NCBI GenBank assembly: GCA_037447655.1
Contig: JBBHKE010000589.1
Coordinates: 1 to 64,000 of the forward strand
Direction of reading: 5' to 3'
Length of the DNA: 64,000 nucleotides
Origin: Zygnema cylindricum
Lineage: Eukaryota; Streptophyta; Zygnematophyceae; Zygnematales; Zygnemataceae
Made by a program: the position numbers and the translations under genes. Below, piece after piece: positions 32,517 to 44,767 of the stretch. A model generated the notes under the pieces. The model saw only the letters and a list, made by a program, of their open reading frames with translations. It was not told where the DNA came from and did no database searches. Each line of letters opens with the position of its first letter. Position 1 is the first letter of the stretch.

Positions 32517-33688
32517 TGAAACTCTGTGTGCTCCATTGCCCACAGAAATCACAGATCCAAAAGAAACTTATCTAAATAGTGCCGACTCCAAGTTGATATA
32601 AACCAAAATGACTGACCCCTTGACAATCACAAACCCATTATAGCTTCACCCCTGTCACATAAGACTTCCGTGTGCTCAGTTCCACCACAAAATGCAAAGT
32701 TAGAATATGAGTGTTGAACACATTCAACCACTTTGACTTTCCGTTAGAAATGCAACCACCCTGGCAGGCAAAAACTCTCACCGACTACATTCTTCTGTAG
32801 CCTTGACTCCCTTGAGTTCGCAGCAAAAAGAATCACTAAAAATGGTCAAGTAAATTGATAGATATGAATTGTCAAAGATGACCCTTTTGTACTGAAGCTC
32901 TCTCGGAGAGAGGCTGCTACCTACTAAGTTTTTCTAAGTCCTATCTCTCTCTAAAAATCTATCTACTGACGTACGACACCAATCAAATTAGTGTGTCGTA
33001 CAGAAAAGTACAGGTGCCAGTATACTTTCTGTACGGCAATCGTACGACATGGCCAAAATGTCGACACATGTCATCTCCAGATTCGTTCACGTAATCCCCG
33101 GAGATGCCGCGATCCAATGTCATTTTGCCACGTGTCATCCTATGTGGCGATGACCGCAAACCGCCAAAATCTTCTTCTGCGATCTCGGCATGTTTTCCGA
33201 CCGTCCGATCGAAACTAGGTTTTGATCGTAGCTGTCATAAATTCGTGCGCGGTATTTGTTTCGTGTTCGAAACAAATGCGAGGTATCCGTTTCATATAGT
33301 ACATTAAAATCGTACAAAAACTGTATCTATGCATTACGTACCTATATCCTGTTAAATGGACTAGTCTATGTGTAACATAATAAATATTTATCAAACCTCA
33401 TATATCCTATCATTAATCCTAGACTTGTATGTTAAGGCTACCGGCTAATTTGATGGACTGCAGGTACCTGGATCAAATCCCGCGTCCGTCAAATATTTTA
33501 GGTAACTCTATCGAGATTTGCCTTCTGTCCTCTTTGGACAACCTAGGCAGCCATGGATCTAACTCTTCCTCGAGTCTTCAGTGACTGCGACAAGTGTGGG
33601 GACTTGAGTGAAGAGTTAGAGGTAAGTTGTCATTGTTTTGGCTTATATTTTACAATCTCTAGATCTATAAAATACTTAAATTTTAACA
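32517..33688 (-). repeat. E1 3' LTR
   Basis: TGTTAAAATTTAAG start at 33688 (minus strand) and GAGTTTCA end at 32517. Next to CTCCCCTTATTTT, the complement of the purine tract. Confidence 0.88.
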
Positions 33689-35584
33689 CTCCCCTTATTT
33701 TCTAGTCTACTTTACTTTCAACTCCATTCAAAAACAACAAATACATTTATATATATCTTCCTTTTTTTTTTCCTTTTTCCTTCATGAAGCTTCAAGCGAA
33801 TACCTTTATATTTAAGAAAGTGTATTAGATGACCAAAAATAATTTCATCTTGTCGATCATACATTTTATTTTACACGCCACTTTTCAAAAATCTGAGCAA
33901 AGAGTTTTTCCACCTCCTCCCCTTTTCATCCAACCAAAATCCACTTTCCCTTTTCCATTTCCAACAATCAGCCCCATCCCCAATTTGCAACACATGCTCA
34001 GATGCTAACCCTTTTACAGGCAAACCTTTATAGAGGGAATCACTCCCATTAGTGATGTCAAAACCATTACCCCCCAAATTTATCCTTAAATCAAGAGTCC
34101 CCACTAAGTTCCTCGTAAAATCTACATCTTCCGAACTCATATTTTTATCCATGATTCTCACCCCATTTTCTGAACTTTCCTTACTCTCTCCCATGGAATT
34201 CTTTCCACTATCACTTTCTAACTTTATTCCCAATAAATATTTCTCCTCCCCTATACCTTTCATTAAACATTCCTCTTCTCCCCTATCCTTTATAACCCCC
34301 TTTAGTTTCACGTCTCCCCTTTCCTCAAAATCCGTTGAAATCTCCCTTTCCGACCAGTTTTCTGTTTCCAAAATATCTATGAAACTATCCTCAATATTTT
34401 GAACTCCCTCAAGTATTTCCTCTCTCTTTACTTCCCTTATACCTCCAAAAGCACACTGTTGCTTACGTGGAATTTCTGTGTGCTTTTTTCTCTTCTTCAT
34501 CCTACCAATGCGGAGAAGCTCCAACATATCTTCATCCTCTTTCTCCTCTTCCCCTTCTTCCTCCTCGTCCACATTCCAACTTCTAAGTTCTTTCAAACAA
34601 GGGCATTCCTCTATGTAATGACCCGGTTCCCTACAAAAGAAGCAAACCCTTTTTTTCAAAGCTCTCGTTTCTTTTCCTCTCCCTCTCTTTCTACCAAAGT
34701 TCCGATAAGGTTTACCTTTGTCATTTTTCCTCTCATCACACTTCCACTCGATAGCGCCGTTCCTCTCATCACGCTTCCGCCAATCACTACTAGCTGTAAA
34801 TTCATTCACTGTGTCACTTCCCCTACGAAGCTCCAAGGTGCTCTCCCTCACAAGAATTATCCCCATGGTAAAGCTCCAAGTCCATGGGGAGACATCCATC
34901 GCCTGCATACGACAAATGATGTTTTCGTACTCATCTGGGAGTTTCATAAATAGTGTATTAATCTTCCTCTCCTCAGATTCTACATATCTTGCACTAGCAA
35001 GCTCAACATATAGCGCAGCAATATCATTGCAAAACTCTATCATGCTACCGCCTTTATAAACATAGGCATCTATTTCTTATTTTACTAATTGCTGCCTCTT
35101 AATAGTCTCACTCTTATAAATCTGACTTAGTGCTTCCCATATCTCTGAAAACTTCGTTAAGTTTATAAAAGTGATAGCTATGGACTTAGACACGTTTCTA
35201 AGTATGAGATGCTTTGCTATAGTGTTTTTGTATTCCCATATTTTTCTGTCATTTTCTTTATTTTTAATCCATACAAGTGGTACCATAGCTGAGAGCCTAG
35301 CTCCCCTCACCATAGGTGTCCCTTTTTTCTTCTCCCCTATTTCCCCATCCACGGCAAAGTTATTCCCTTCACCTTCCGTTTCATCTGAACTTCGGTTGAT
35401 ATTATGTCCAGCCTCAGATGATTCTCCATAGTAAGCTCCTCTAAAGCCAGGTGGCGGACATCTCACTTATCTCGAAACAATTCCCCATAAGTGCTTCTCG
35501 AAAAGCAATCCCTCCATCATAAATCCCCAATAAGTGAAGCCTGTTCCATCAAACATAGGCACTCTAGATGGTGGGCCCATAACC
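33689..35584 (-). pseudogene. E1 gag fused to RT/RNase H remnant
   Basis: Two long frames, 35466-35077 and 35043-33871, separated by one TAA (after RQQLVK). Gag: KIWEYKNTIAKHLILRNVSK, GGSMIEFCNDIAALYVELAS, KLPDEYENIICRMQAMD; CCHC knuckle CFFCREPGHYIEEC intact; then IPRKQQCAFGGIREVK and a long acidic linker; GIGEEKYLLGIKLESDSGKN (like the RT motif AKYILGIQ); then NLVGTLDLRINLGGNGFDI, SEHVLQIGDGADCWKWKRES, resembling the RNase H stretch TTDLWLYLGGEN...CCWSSKQQK of A1. No protease, integrase or RT catalytic motif. The long open second frame suggests it was translated recently. Confidence 0.85.
35569..35584 (-). promoter_or_regulatory. E1 primer-binding site for half initiator tRNA-Met
   Basis: Plus-strand TGGTGGGCCCATAACC, the tRNA sense sequence, directly beside the LTR end. 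Same arrangement as A1. Confidence 0.85.
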
Positions 35585-36762
35585 TCAAACTCTGTGTGCT
35601 CCATAGCCCACAGAAATCGCAGATCCAAAAGAAGCTTATCTAGATAGTGCCGACTTCAAGTTGATATAAACCCAAATGATTGACCCCTTTACAATCACAA
35701 ACCCATTATAGCTTCACCCCTGTGAAATAAGACTTTCAGTGTGCTCAGTTCTACCACAGAATGCAAAGTTAGAATATGAGTTTTGGACACTTCCACCCAC
35801 TTTGACTTTTCCCTTAGAAATGGAGCCACCCTGGAAAGCAAAAAACTCTGACCGACTACACCCCTGTGTAGCGTGGACTCGCTTGAGTTCGTAGCAAAAT
35901 GAATCACTGAAAATGGTCAAGTAAATTGATAGTTATGGCTGGTCAAAGTTTGCCATTTATACAAGGTGCTCTCTGAGAGAGGCAGCTACCTTCCCAAAAT
36001 TTTCTAAGTCCTATTCCCCCTCTAAAATTATATCTACTGAAGTACGACACGAATCAAATTACTGTGTCGTACATAAAAGTACAGGTGCTGGTGTACTTTT
36101 TGTAAGGCCATTGTACAACATGGCCAAAATGTCGACACGTGTCAAATCAGGATTTGTTCCTGTAATCTCCCGAGTTCCCGTAATCCAATGTTATCACGCC
36201 ACGTATCATATGACGTGGCAAAGATCATAAAACGCCAAAAGTACCTCTTTCGTGATCGCGGCGCCTATCGTGGCTGTCCGATCAAAACCGGCTATAATCC
36301 TAGCCGCTAAAATTCGACGCGCGGTATTTGTTTTGCTATCGAAACAAATGTGCGGTATGCGTTCCGTCCCTATACCGTACTTCGTACTAAATCAAACTGT
36401 ATCTATGCACTTAGTATCTATTCTCCGTTAAATGAATTAATGTATGTGTAACAATTTATATATTTATCAAACCTTATATATCGTAATTCTAATCATAGAC
36501 TTATAGGTTAAGGCTACCGGCTAATTTGACGGACGGCAGGTACCCGGATCAAATCCTGGGTCCGTCAAATATTTTAGGTAACTCTATCGAGATTTGCCTT
36601 CCTGTCCTCTTAGGACAGCCTAAGCAGCCATGGATCTAACTCCTCAAGTCTTCAGTGACTGCAACAAGTGTGGGGACTTGAGTGAAGAGTTACAGGCAAG
36701 CTGTCATTGTTTTGGCTTTTATTTTACAATCTCTAGACGAATAAAATACTTAAATTTCAACA
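35585..36762 (-). repeat. E1 5' LTR
   Basis: Starts TGTTGAAATTTAAG (minus strand). Includes a GACACGTGTC palindrome near 36137 and a tRNA-like module near 36483-36570 with a GACGGAC...GTCCGTC stem. Confidence 0.88.
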
Positions 36763-37253
36763 GACTGTGCAAAATTGTACTATATTTAGTAAAAAAGTAC
36801 AAATAATGATCTAATACAGGTTGTTATCAAAAAACTGCGTTATAACAAACCGCGTAGTGCAAACGTCATAGTGACGATACATTCTACGTTTTGTCAAATC
36901 CTGTACGAATACCTAAGTTACAGTAGATATATTCATTGCGTCAAATTATAATACTTAAATAAATTAGATTATTTATTTTCTCTAATTACGATTCGCGGTG
37001 TAGCGAATAGTCACCGGAATACGTTTTTGGATGTGGAAATAAGGAAAAGTTGTCAAGTTTAATTCTGGATGTAAAAATAGCAAGTAGTTGTCAGATCAAA
37101 CTTTGGATGTGAAATTATCAAAGAATCGTCAAATGAAATCTAGAAGCGAAAATACATAGATGGCTCATTCGTACGGATTTTTACATTTTTACAAAATTTC
37201 GTTACTTTTTATATATTTTGAACCTTTCGTAAAGTGGGTATACTCTTCGTACG
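36763..37253. other. AT-rich DNA between E1 and C1, with short degenerate repeats
   Basis: Three loose copies (37028-37152) of a ~50-bp unit containing GGATGTGAAA and GTTGTCAA. Ends with GTACG, the target duplication of C1. No gene seen. Confidence 0.6.
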
Positions 37254-37942
37254 TGTTGTTCTACGACCACCGGTGCAGGTGGAGGAGCAACAGTAGTAGT
37301 AGAAGTAGACATGATACACTCTCATAAGCTATCAAGAATCCTACGAAACAACTGTTTACAAGTGCTCACCAAATCTTATACACGCTTCCAAACTTCACAA
37401 AGCTCTATCAAAGTATAGAGCAACATAAACACTGACAACTCCCAAAGTTTCAGTACAATTGACCCAACAACACTCAAGATATAATACTCAGAAGTTTCCC
37501 AAAAAGTGTCTGCAGTTTTACTACTTGGAAGTCTGGATACATCATGTGTTCTGAGTCCTAAGTCTTACACTAGTGTTGTAACGACAATACCAGTGTACTT
37601 GAGAGGTACGTCAGGCTAATACTAAGCTACCATTGAGCTACCAGTGAGCTACCACTGAGCTACCATTAAGCTACCATTGAGCTACCACTGAGCTACCCAC
37701 TAAGTTGAGGTCCGTTGACTTGATTCATATCAATCGCAGCTGCGTTGTCCATACCGAATCATATCCAACATAACAGTAGCTGCATTGTCTGTGCGGATTA
37801 TATCCAAAGTAACCGCATCTGTTCCTGTATGTGTCGCAGCTTAGCTGCTGCGCTGCTCAGTCTGCATAGCAGCTGCGCTGTTGCATTGCTCTGCTGCTGC
37901 ACTGTTGTGTCTGCTGAGACTGAAAGCTTTCCAAAAACAACA
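37254..37942 (-). repeat. C1 3' LTR
   Basis: 689 bases. Contains about seven GAGCTACCAYT units (37627-37700) but a shorter GCTGCGCTGCTC array than the 5' copy. Confidence 0.92.
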
Positions 37943-38102
37943 CTCCCCTAAAGCTTTAGACTCAGTATACTGGCGCAGCAGCGATGACAAATTAGCGCAG
38001 CATCGCAGCATAGTTGTATGGCAATTAGCAAGTCACCCTGTCCCACTACATCTTAATGTTGGACGTAGCACAGTATCATAGCAAAGCAGTATAGCAACTC
38101 AA

Positions 38103-39297
38103 CTATTTCCTTAGTCCCACTGCGTCTCTGCAATACTTCAGTTTAGGAGCCGGAAAAGCTTTAGTGAGCATATCAGCAATCATTTTTGCATTTGGCAAAT
38201 AACATAATTTAATCACTGTAGAGAACACTTTTTCTCTTACAAAGTGTAATTTTACATCCATGTGCTTGCTTTTGAAGTGATGACTCGGGTTAGAAGCAAT
38301 GGCAATGGCAGCCTTGTTATCACACCAGATCACCTGTGGAATAATCTGCATGTATCCTAGTTGTTGTAACATGGATTTTACCCATAAGAGTTCTTTGAGG
38401 GCCGAGCTTGCTGCCATATATTTTGACTCCATTGGCGACTGTGCTGTAACCTTTTGAAGTTTGCTGCTCCAGCAGCAAGTCCCGTTCCCAATTTGTAGAA
38501 CAAATCCCGTGGTGAACTTCCGGCTTGGCATGTCACCATAGCTTGCATCACTCCACGTTTGCAGCTTCAGTTCTCCTCCGCCTAGTGTGGGTTTGAGATC
38601 TTTGGTTCCTGCCAAATATCTTAAGACTCTCTTTGCTGCATCAAAATCAGATTTTCTCGGATTCTCTAGACTTCTGCTCAGTACCCCAACTGTTGCAGCA
38701 ATGTTAGGATGGGTACAGTTCATGAAATATATTAAGGTTCCCACTATCTGTCTATAAGGTATTAGTGACAGAGGATTGTTCTCCCCTGACTCTAAATACT
38801 CGCTAACAATGACACCCGGTTCTGTCTCTTCTCCCTCTAACTTCTGCCGAAACTCCATTGGAGTTAGACATCCTTTTGCCCCCCGCATTCCATACTCATC
38901 TAACATGTTTCTTATAGCCTCTTTTTGAGTCAATTTTATTACTTTCTTATTTTTGTCCCTCTCTACCTGGGTACCCAAAATATACTTTGCCTCACCGAGG
39001 TCTTTCATCTCGAACCGTGAGTTTAGAGCAGTTTTGATTTTGTTAATTTCAATCATTGATTTCCTAATTAATAGTAAATCATCTACATACACCGCTATAT
39101 ACACTTTCCCATTTTCACCCTTTAGAACATAGACAGAGTGATCAGAACTTATCCTTTGAAATCTTAGACTAGTTAAGAATTCATCAAGCTTCAGATTCCA
39201 TTGCCTATGAGCCTATTTTAGGCCATACAATGATTTTAACAGTTTGCATACTAAGTGCTCTTTTCCTGGTTCTGCATACATTTCAGGCTGCTGCATG
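38103..39297 (-). pseudogene. C1 reverse transcriptase (3' half) and RNase H
   Basis: A 333-codon open frame (39104-38103) starts at IAVYVDDLLLIRKS (active site intact) and runs through MKDLGEAKYILGTQVERDKNK, YRQIVGTLIYFMNCTHPN, GTKDLKPTLGGGELKLQTWSD, CCWSSKLQKVTAQSPMESKYM, VIWCDNKAAIAIASNPSHHF and AFPAPKLKYCRDAVGLRK to its natural stop. Upstream, KLLKSLYGLK is followed by a stop, and at 39297 the frame is cut by the solo LTR. The best kept pol segment in the window. Confidence 0.92.
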
Positions 39298-40477
39298 TGT
39301 TGATATTTGTGTATTTTCTAGGTCTGTAAATATGATAGAAAAAGGCAGAGGCAATCTGCCTCTAACTCCCCTTTCAAAGCCCCCACACTTGTTGTAGTCA
39401 CTGAAGGCTGGATAGGGAGCTAGAGCCATGGTTGCCCAAGTTCTCTAGAGTAGACAAGGGTTAAGTTAGGTACTCTTACCAAAAGTTAGTCGACGGTCCC
39501 AGGAATTGATCCTGGAACCTGACATCTGACGATCGGTAATAGCCGGTAGCTTTAACCGTTTAGTCTAGCGCTAGTACTAAGACATATTAGGTTAGATAAT
39601 TATCTGTTTAGTTTCACGTAGACTTTATCATTTAACTAGAAATGTATACGTAGTGCATAGATACAATTATATAAAGTACGAAGTACGATACCGTTATGAA
39701 ATAGATACCGCACATTTTGTTAGACATCAAAAAGAATACCGCGCAAGTATTTATGACGGCTACGATTGAAATCCGGATTTGATCGGACGGCCGCGAAGGA
39801 TGCCGAGATCGCGGAATAGTATTTTGGCGGTTTGCGATCACCGCCACATCGAATGACACGTGGCAAAACCACATTGGATTGCGCTAACTCCGGAGATTAC
39901 GAAACGAATTCTGATATGACATGTGTCGACATTTTGGCAATATCGTACGATGGCCGTACATAAAGTACACCGGCACCTGTACTTTTATGTACGACACAGT
40001 ATATTAATTGGTGCCGTACTTCAGTAGATAGAGATTTAGAGGGGGGGATAGGACTTAGAAAATTTTGGGTAAGTAGCTGCCTCTCCCAGAGAGCACTCTG
40101 TATAAATGGCAAACTTTGGCCAGCCATAACTATCAATTTACTTGACCATTTTCAGTGATTCTTTTTGCTGCGGACTCAGGGGAGTCCAAGCTACACAAGA
40201 GTGTAGTCGGTCAGAGTTTTTTGTCTGCCAGGGTGGCTGCATTTATATGGGAAAGTCAAAGTGGGTGAATGTGTCCAAATCTCATATTCTAAATTTGCAT
40301 TCTGTGGTGGAACTGAGCACACAGAAAGTGTTATTTCACAGCGGTGAATCTATATTGAGATTGTGACTGTCAAGGGGTCAGTCATTTGGGTTTATATTAA
40401 CTTGGAGTCGGCACTATTTAGATTAGCTTCTTTTGGATCTGCTTACTCTGAGGGCCAATGGAGGACTTAGAGTTTCA
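39298..40477 (+). mobile_element. Solo LTR inserted in the C1 reverse transcriptase
   Basis: TGTTGATATTTGTG to GAGTTTCA, 1180 bases, flanked by an exact duplication GCATG (39293-39297 and 40478-40482). Sequence belongs to the D/E LTR group. No internal region remains, so it arose by LTR-LTR recombination after insertion. TATAAAT at 40101-40107 is a likely core promoter. Confidence 0.93.
40101..40107 (+). promoter_or_regulatory. TATA box of the solo LTR
   Basis: CTGTATAAATGGCAAAC; the same TGTATAAATGGC sits at the same place in the D-family LTRs (for example 53302, 56447), which marks U3/R. Confidence 0.6.
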
Positions 40478-43431
40478 GCATGTAAATGGTTTCTTCTAGT
40501 TCTCCATGCAAAAAGGTTGTCTTTACATCCATTTGATGAATTTAAATATCTTTTATAGCAGCTAGGGACAGTAAAATCCTAACTGTCGGAAATCTTAAAC
40601 CGGAGAAAATGTTTCTTCAAAATCGATTCCTTCCTTTTGATTGTAGCCCTTTGCCCCAAGTCTGGCCTTATAGCGTTCAATTGTATTATCGGGATTTAAC
40701 TTCACCTTGAATACCCATTTGCTGTTGATCGCTTTTCGGTCCAGAGGAAGGTCCACAAGCTCCTATGTTTGAGCCTCCATGATGGACTTCATTTCGTTGT
40801 TTACTGCCTTGATCTAGTGATTCCGCTCTGGTGATGAGAAGGCCTCTTGGATGGTCAAGGGCTTCCCTGAGGTTGCGGAGTAGGCAAAGTGAGAGCTTGC
40901 TTGTATGCGGCTGCTGGATCTTCTTCCCCCCGGAAATTATGAGGCTAAGATCCTTGGATGCCGCGCATTGCGCTGATTGCGCTGGTTGCGATTTGTGTGT
41001 ATTGACTGCTGTTGTTCCGGTTGGAACTGAACTTGTTGAGGAACTTGCACAGAGGCGGACTCTGGAGTCACTATTGGAGAATTTTGCATCTTCGGGACAA
41101 TATCTTGCATGCAATCTAAAATGACATATTCCTGTATTTTTTGCTACTTTTGTTGCTCTGTCATTTGAAATAAATCTATGGAGTCAAGCTCATCCTTTAC
41201 AATAATATTCCGTGCTACAACTATTTTCTGCCTCTCAAGCACAAAGACTCGATAACCTTTTGAGTGATCATCATATCCTAACAGAATACCCGGTAACCAT
41301 TTTGGTTCCATTTTCCATCTATCTGTAGACGTATCCAAGATAAAGCATTGACTACCAAAAACTTTGAAATGGCTAACATTTGGTTTGTTTCCTGTCCAGA
41401 TCTCGTAAGGAGTATTTCTTACCGATCTTGATCCTATCCTATTTTTAATATAAACTGCACAATTGAGAGCCTCAGCCTAGAATTTCGGATTCACATTTTT
41501 ATCCGCGAGCATCGACCTAGAGCTCTCCGTGAGAGTTATATTTAATCTCTTCGACACACCATTTTGTTCCGGTGAATTTGGAACAGTCAATAGATGACTT
41601 ATTCCCTCCTCGAGTAAAAAGGTTTCAAATTCTTTCGACGTATATTCACCACTATTGTCCAATGTGAGCTGCAAAATAGGTAAATTATGAAGCTTTTCAA
41701 CCCATGCTTTATAGTGTTTAAAGTGGCCAAACACTTTGCTCTTTTCCTTCATGAAGTAAACTTTTGTAAACATGGAAAAATCATCTGTAAATGTGACCAT
41801 ATTTCATCCCCCTGGTAGATGGAACCTTCACAGGACCAAGAACATCCGAATGAATTTGTTGTAAACGTTTTGTTGACCGATGCTCAGACTCCTTAGGAAA
41901 TGGCAGTCTGTGGATTTTGCCTAAAGCTCAACCATCATATGTTTTGACCGGCTGATCCGTGATTGATACACCCTTTATTTTGCCAGCAAGGACCATTTTT
42001 CTCAAACTATCATAGTTTACATGGCCTAATATTTTATGCCACAACTCATCTGAGTGCAAAACAGCAAAGTACAGAACATCATACTCCTTGGTATTAGCCA
42101 TATCTATACAGTACATCTTGCTACTATCTCTAGTACCTGTAACCGCAACCTTGCCATTTTTGCTAACAACTTGCCGACCATTTTTCAAATTAACCTCAAA
42201 GCCTTTACTCTCTACCAACGACGTAGAAAACAGATTTTTCTTAAAGCCAGGCACAAATAAGACATTATGAAGAGTCCTTTCAATTGCCTTTCCTTCTACA
42301 TCAACTAGCAAGGACATATAACCCACAGCACGAGTCTGGACACTCATTCCACAAGCATAATAAATATTTTTCTCCGGCGTTGCTTTCAGATTTTGAAGAT
42401 AGCCTTGTTCCAGCACATGTGGGCTGACGCTCCTGTATCCATTATCCATCTAGGGTCCTTCGCGCCCTCCATTGTTGCGGCCATAGCGAATAGATCCGTG
42501 TTGTCCTCCTCAGAAAATGTCAGAGTCTCGTCCTAGAGTGACAAAGAAAATGAAAACAGTGCATTTCCACGAGGTGTAGGCCCCGTGAAGGTTTTGTAAA
42601 ACTGACTTTGTTGCCATCCCGTCCTGTATAAACCTGTATCGTTAGCTTGTTTAATTTTAGGACAGAATTTTTATCCATGACCTTTCTCACTACAATAAAA
42701 ACATGCATTGTTTGATTGTCTATTTCCACCTTGTCTGAACTGGTTAAACTGATTACGTTGCTGATTAAACTAACCTTTCCTTCCAAGGTCTTAATTAAAA
42801 GCCTCTACCTGCTCAACATTGAGAATATTAGATGTGGCTTCCTCCTCTAGTAAAATATTGATGGCTAACTGTAAAGTCTAGCTAGCTTTATCTTTTTGTT
42901 TAAGCATGTTAGATGCTCTTTTCATACAACGAGGGAGACCCCTCATGAGCAAAGCTGCCTGTTGAAACGGAGGAAACACCCCACCTGCACAAGAATGTGC
43001 ATCTACAAAGATGGGAAATTTGTTAGAATATTCAGCCATTGTACCGCCAGTGTACTTATAGTCCCAAATTTTTCCAGCCAATAGAAGCTATTCCTGGACA
43101 TTAGCCTTTTCATAATCATTTTTAAGAGATTTCCAGATATCAATTGTTTTTTCATTTTTATCCGAGACATAGCTAAGTCCTCAGATATACAAAATTTCAG
43201 AATAGAACGAGCTTGCGTGTTTTTCTTAGACCATGACGGATCAGATTCATCCAGCGACCCATCCAATATATCCAAAAGATTGACATTCTCAAAATGTGTC
43301 TCCACCATATCCGCCCAGTAAACATACTTTTCCTCGGAAAAGATAGGAATTCTTGATGACAGGCCCATAACCTGTTGTTCTACGACCACCGGTGCAGGTG
43401 GAGGAGCAGCAGTAGTAGAAGAAGTAGACAT
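40478..43431 (-). pseudogene. C1 gag, protease, integrase and 5' part of RT
   Basis: Gag from 43431: VEQQVMGLSSRIPIFSEEKY, with QVMG encoded by the LTR end and PBS. CCHC knuckle CFYCSEKGHG, stop, KFC at about 42660-42705. Protease to pre-integrase (42449-41928): LHNVLFVPGFKKNLFSTSLV, LWHKILGHVNYDSLRKMV. Integrase (41800-41477): MVTFTDDFSMFTKVYFMKEK, LDNSGEYTSKEFE, NSPEQNGVSKRLNITLTESS. RT start (40740-40480) encodes the [19 protein letters not shown] and HGELEE motifs in broken frames. Stops and indels throughout. Confidence 0.87.
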
Positions 43432-44147
43432 GATACACTCTCATAAGCTATCAAGACCCTACCAAACAGCTGTTTACAAGTGCTAACCAAATCTTATACA
43501 CGCTTCCAAACTTCACAAAGCTCTATCAAAGTATAGAGCAACATAAACACTGACAACTCCCAAAGTTTCAGTACAATTGACCCGACAACACTCAAGATAT
43601 AATACTCAGAAGTCTCTCAAAAAATGTCTGCAGTTTTACTACTTGGAAGTCTGGATACATCATGTGTTCTGAGTCCTAAGTCTTATACTAGTGTTTTACC
43701 GGCAATACTAGTGAACCTCAGAGGTACGTCAAGCTAATACTAAGCTACCACTGAGTTACCACTAAGCTACCATTCAGCTACCACTGAGCTACCCACTAAG
43801 TTGAGGTCCGTTGACTTGATTCGTATCAATCGCAGCTGCATTGTCCGTACCGAATCATATCCAAGATATCACTAGCTGCGTTGTTTATGCGGATTATATC
43901 CAAAGTAACTGCATCTGCGTTGTCCAGTATGTGTCGCAGCTTAGCTGCTGCGCTGCTTTGTCTGCATTGCAGCTGCGCTGGTGCATTGCTCTACTGCTGT
44001 GCTGCTCTGTTGTTGCGCTGCTGCGCTGCTCTGTCTGCATAGCAGCTGCGCTGCTGCATTGCTCTGCTGCTGCGCTGCTCTGCTGCTGCGCTGCTCTGCT
44101 GCTGCGCTGCTCTGTCTGCTGAGACTGAAAGCTTTCCAAAAACAACA
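43373..44147 (-). repeat. C1 5' LTR
   Basis: 775 bases, longer than the 3' copy because of an expanded GCTGCGCTGCTCT array at about 43937-44118. Starts TGTTGTTTTTGGAAAGC on the minus strand. Confidence 0.92.
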
Positions 44148-44767
44148 GTACGGAGTAAATGTACGGATATAATATACGGAAATATTCAAATAAAGGGTTG
44201 AACGTACACCGTAAATCGCTATTAGAGTTAAGCACTATTTAGGGTTCAAATGCCTAACGCCAGCAAAAAGTCAAAAACTAACGCTAATTTATACACCTAA
44301 CACTAATTTGGATGTAGACGTGATAGTCTTTGTTCACATATTCGACGCTCGAGCATGTGAGAACATGTTCTTGCGATTGTCCGTTGTCTTTATGATTGTG
44401 AATCAAATCTGAGTGCGCTTTTTTGTGGTGACGCACTCAATTTCCCGTGTCGAGGTCTTTACCTTACACTTATTTCTGTACGCATGTACAAAACAATGAG
44501 CAATTTTCGTACCTAAACAGTACGTATAATCTGTGTTCACATATTCGACACTTGAACATGTGAGAACAGGTTTTCGTGATTTTCCTTCGTCTTTATGACT
44601 CATAATCAAATCCGAGTACGCTTTTCTGTGGCGAATTCCCCTGTCCACGCCATTACTTAACACTTATTTTGTACGTCTATATGAAATAATGACTACACCG
44701 TGAATCGTTATTAGACTATAGAAATTATCAGTATCAATAATAAATTAGTGTCATTGACTATAATTTG
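44148..44767. repeat. Intergenic DNA with a ~150-bp direct duplication
   Basis: 44329-44476 and 44528-44672 are diverged copies (TGTTCACATATTCGAC, GAACATGTGAGAACA, TCTTTATGA, AATCAAATC, CGCTTTT). Motif ACACCGTRAATCGYTATTAG occurs at about 44204 and 44693, and a relative at 63764, so this is a dispersed repeat family. No gene seen. Confidence 0.7.

Larger units (their letters stand above)
32517..36762 (-). mobile_element. Gag-only copia element E1
   Basis: Minus strand. 5' LTR 35585-36762, PBS 35569-35584 (exact match), internal 33689-35568, 3' LTR 32517-33688. LTRs about 1.17 kb, both with the same order of motifs. Flanking 5-mers differ (ATGAG and GACTG), so no target duplication is left; the left side was probably rearranged with F1. 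Confidence 0.88.
37254..44147 (-). mobile_element. Ty1/copia element C1, full structure, with a solo LTR inside
   Basis: 5' LTR 43373-44147, 3' LTR 37254-37942, exact target duplication GTACG (37249-37253 and 44148-44152). PBS 43361-43372, purine tract complement ACTCCCC next to 37942. Full set of gag, protease, integrase, RT and RNase H remnants. The LTR family differs from the others: short, GCTGC-rich and with GAGCTACCA repeats. Confidence 0.93.
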
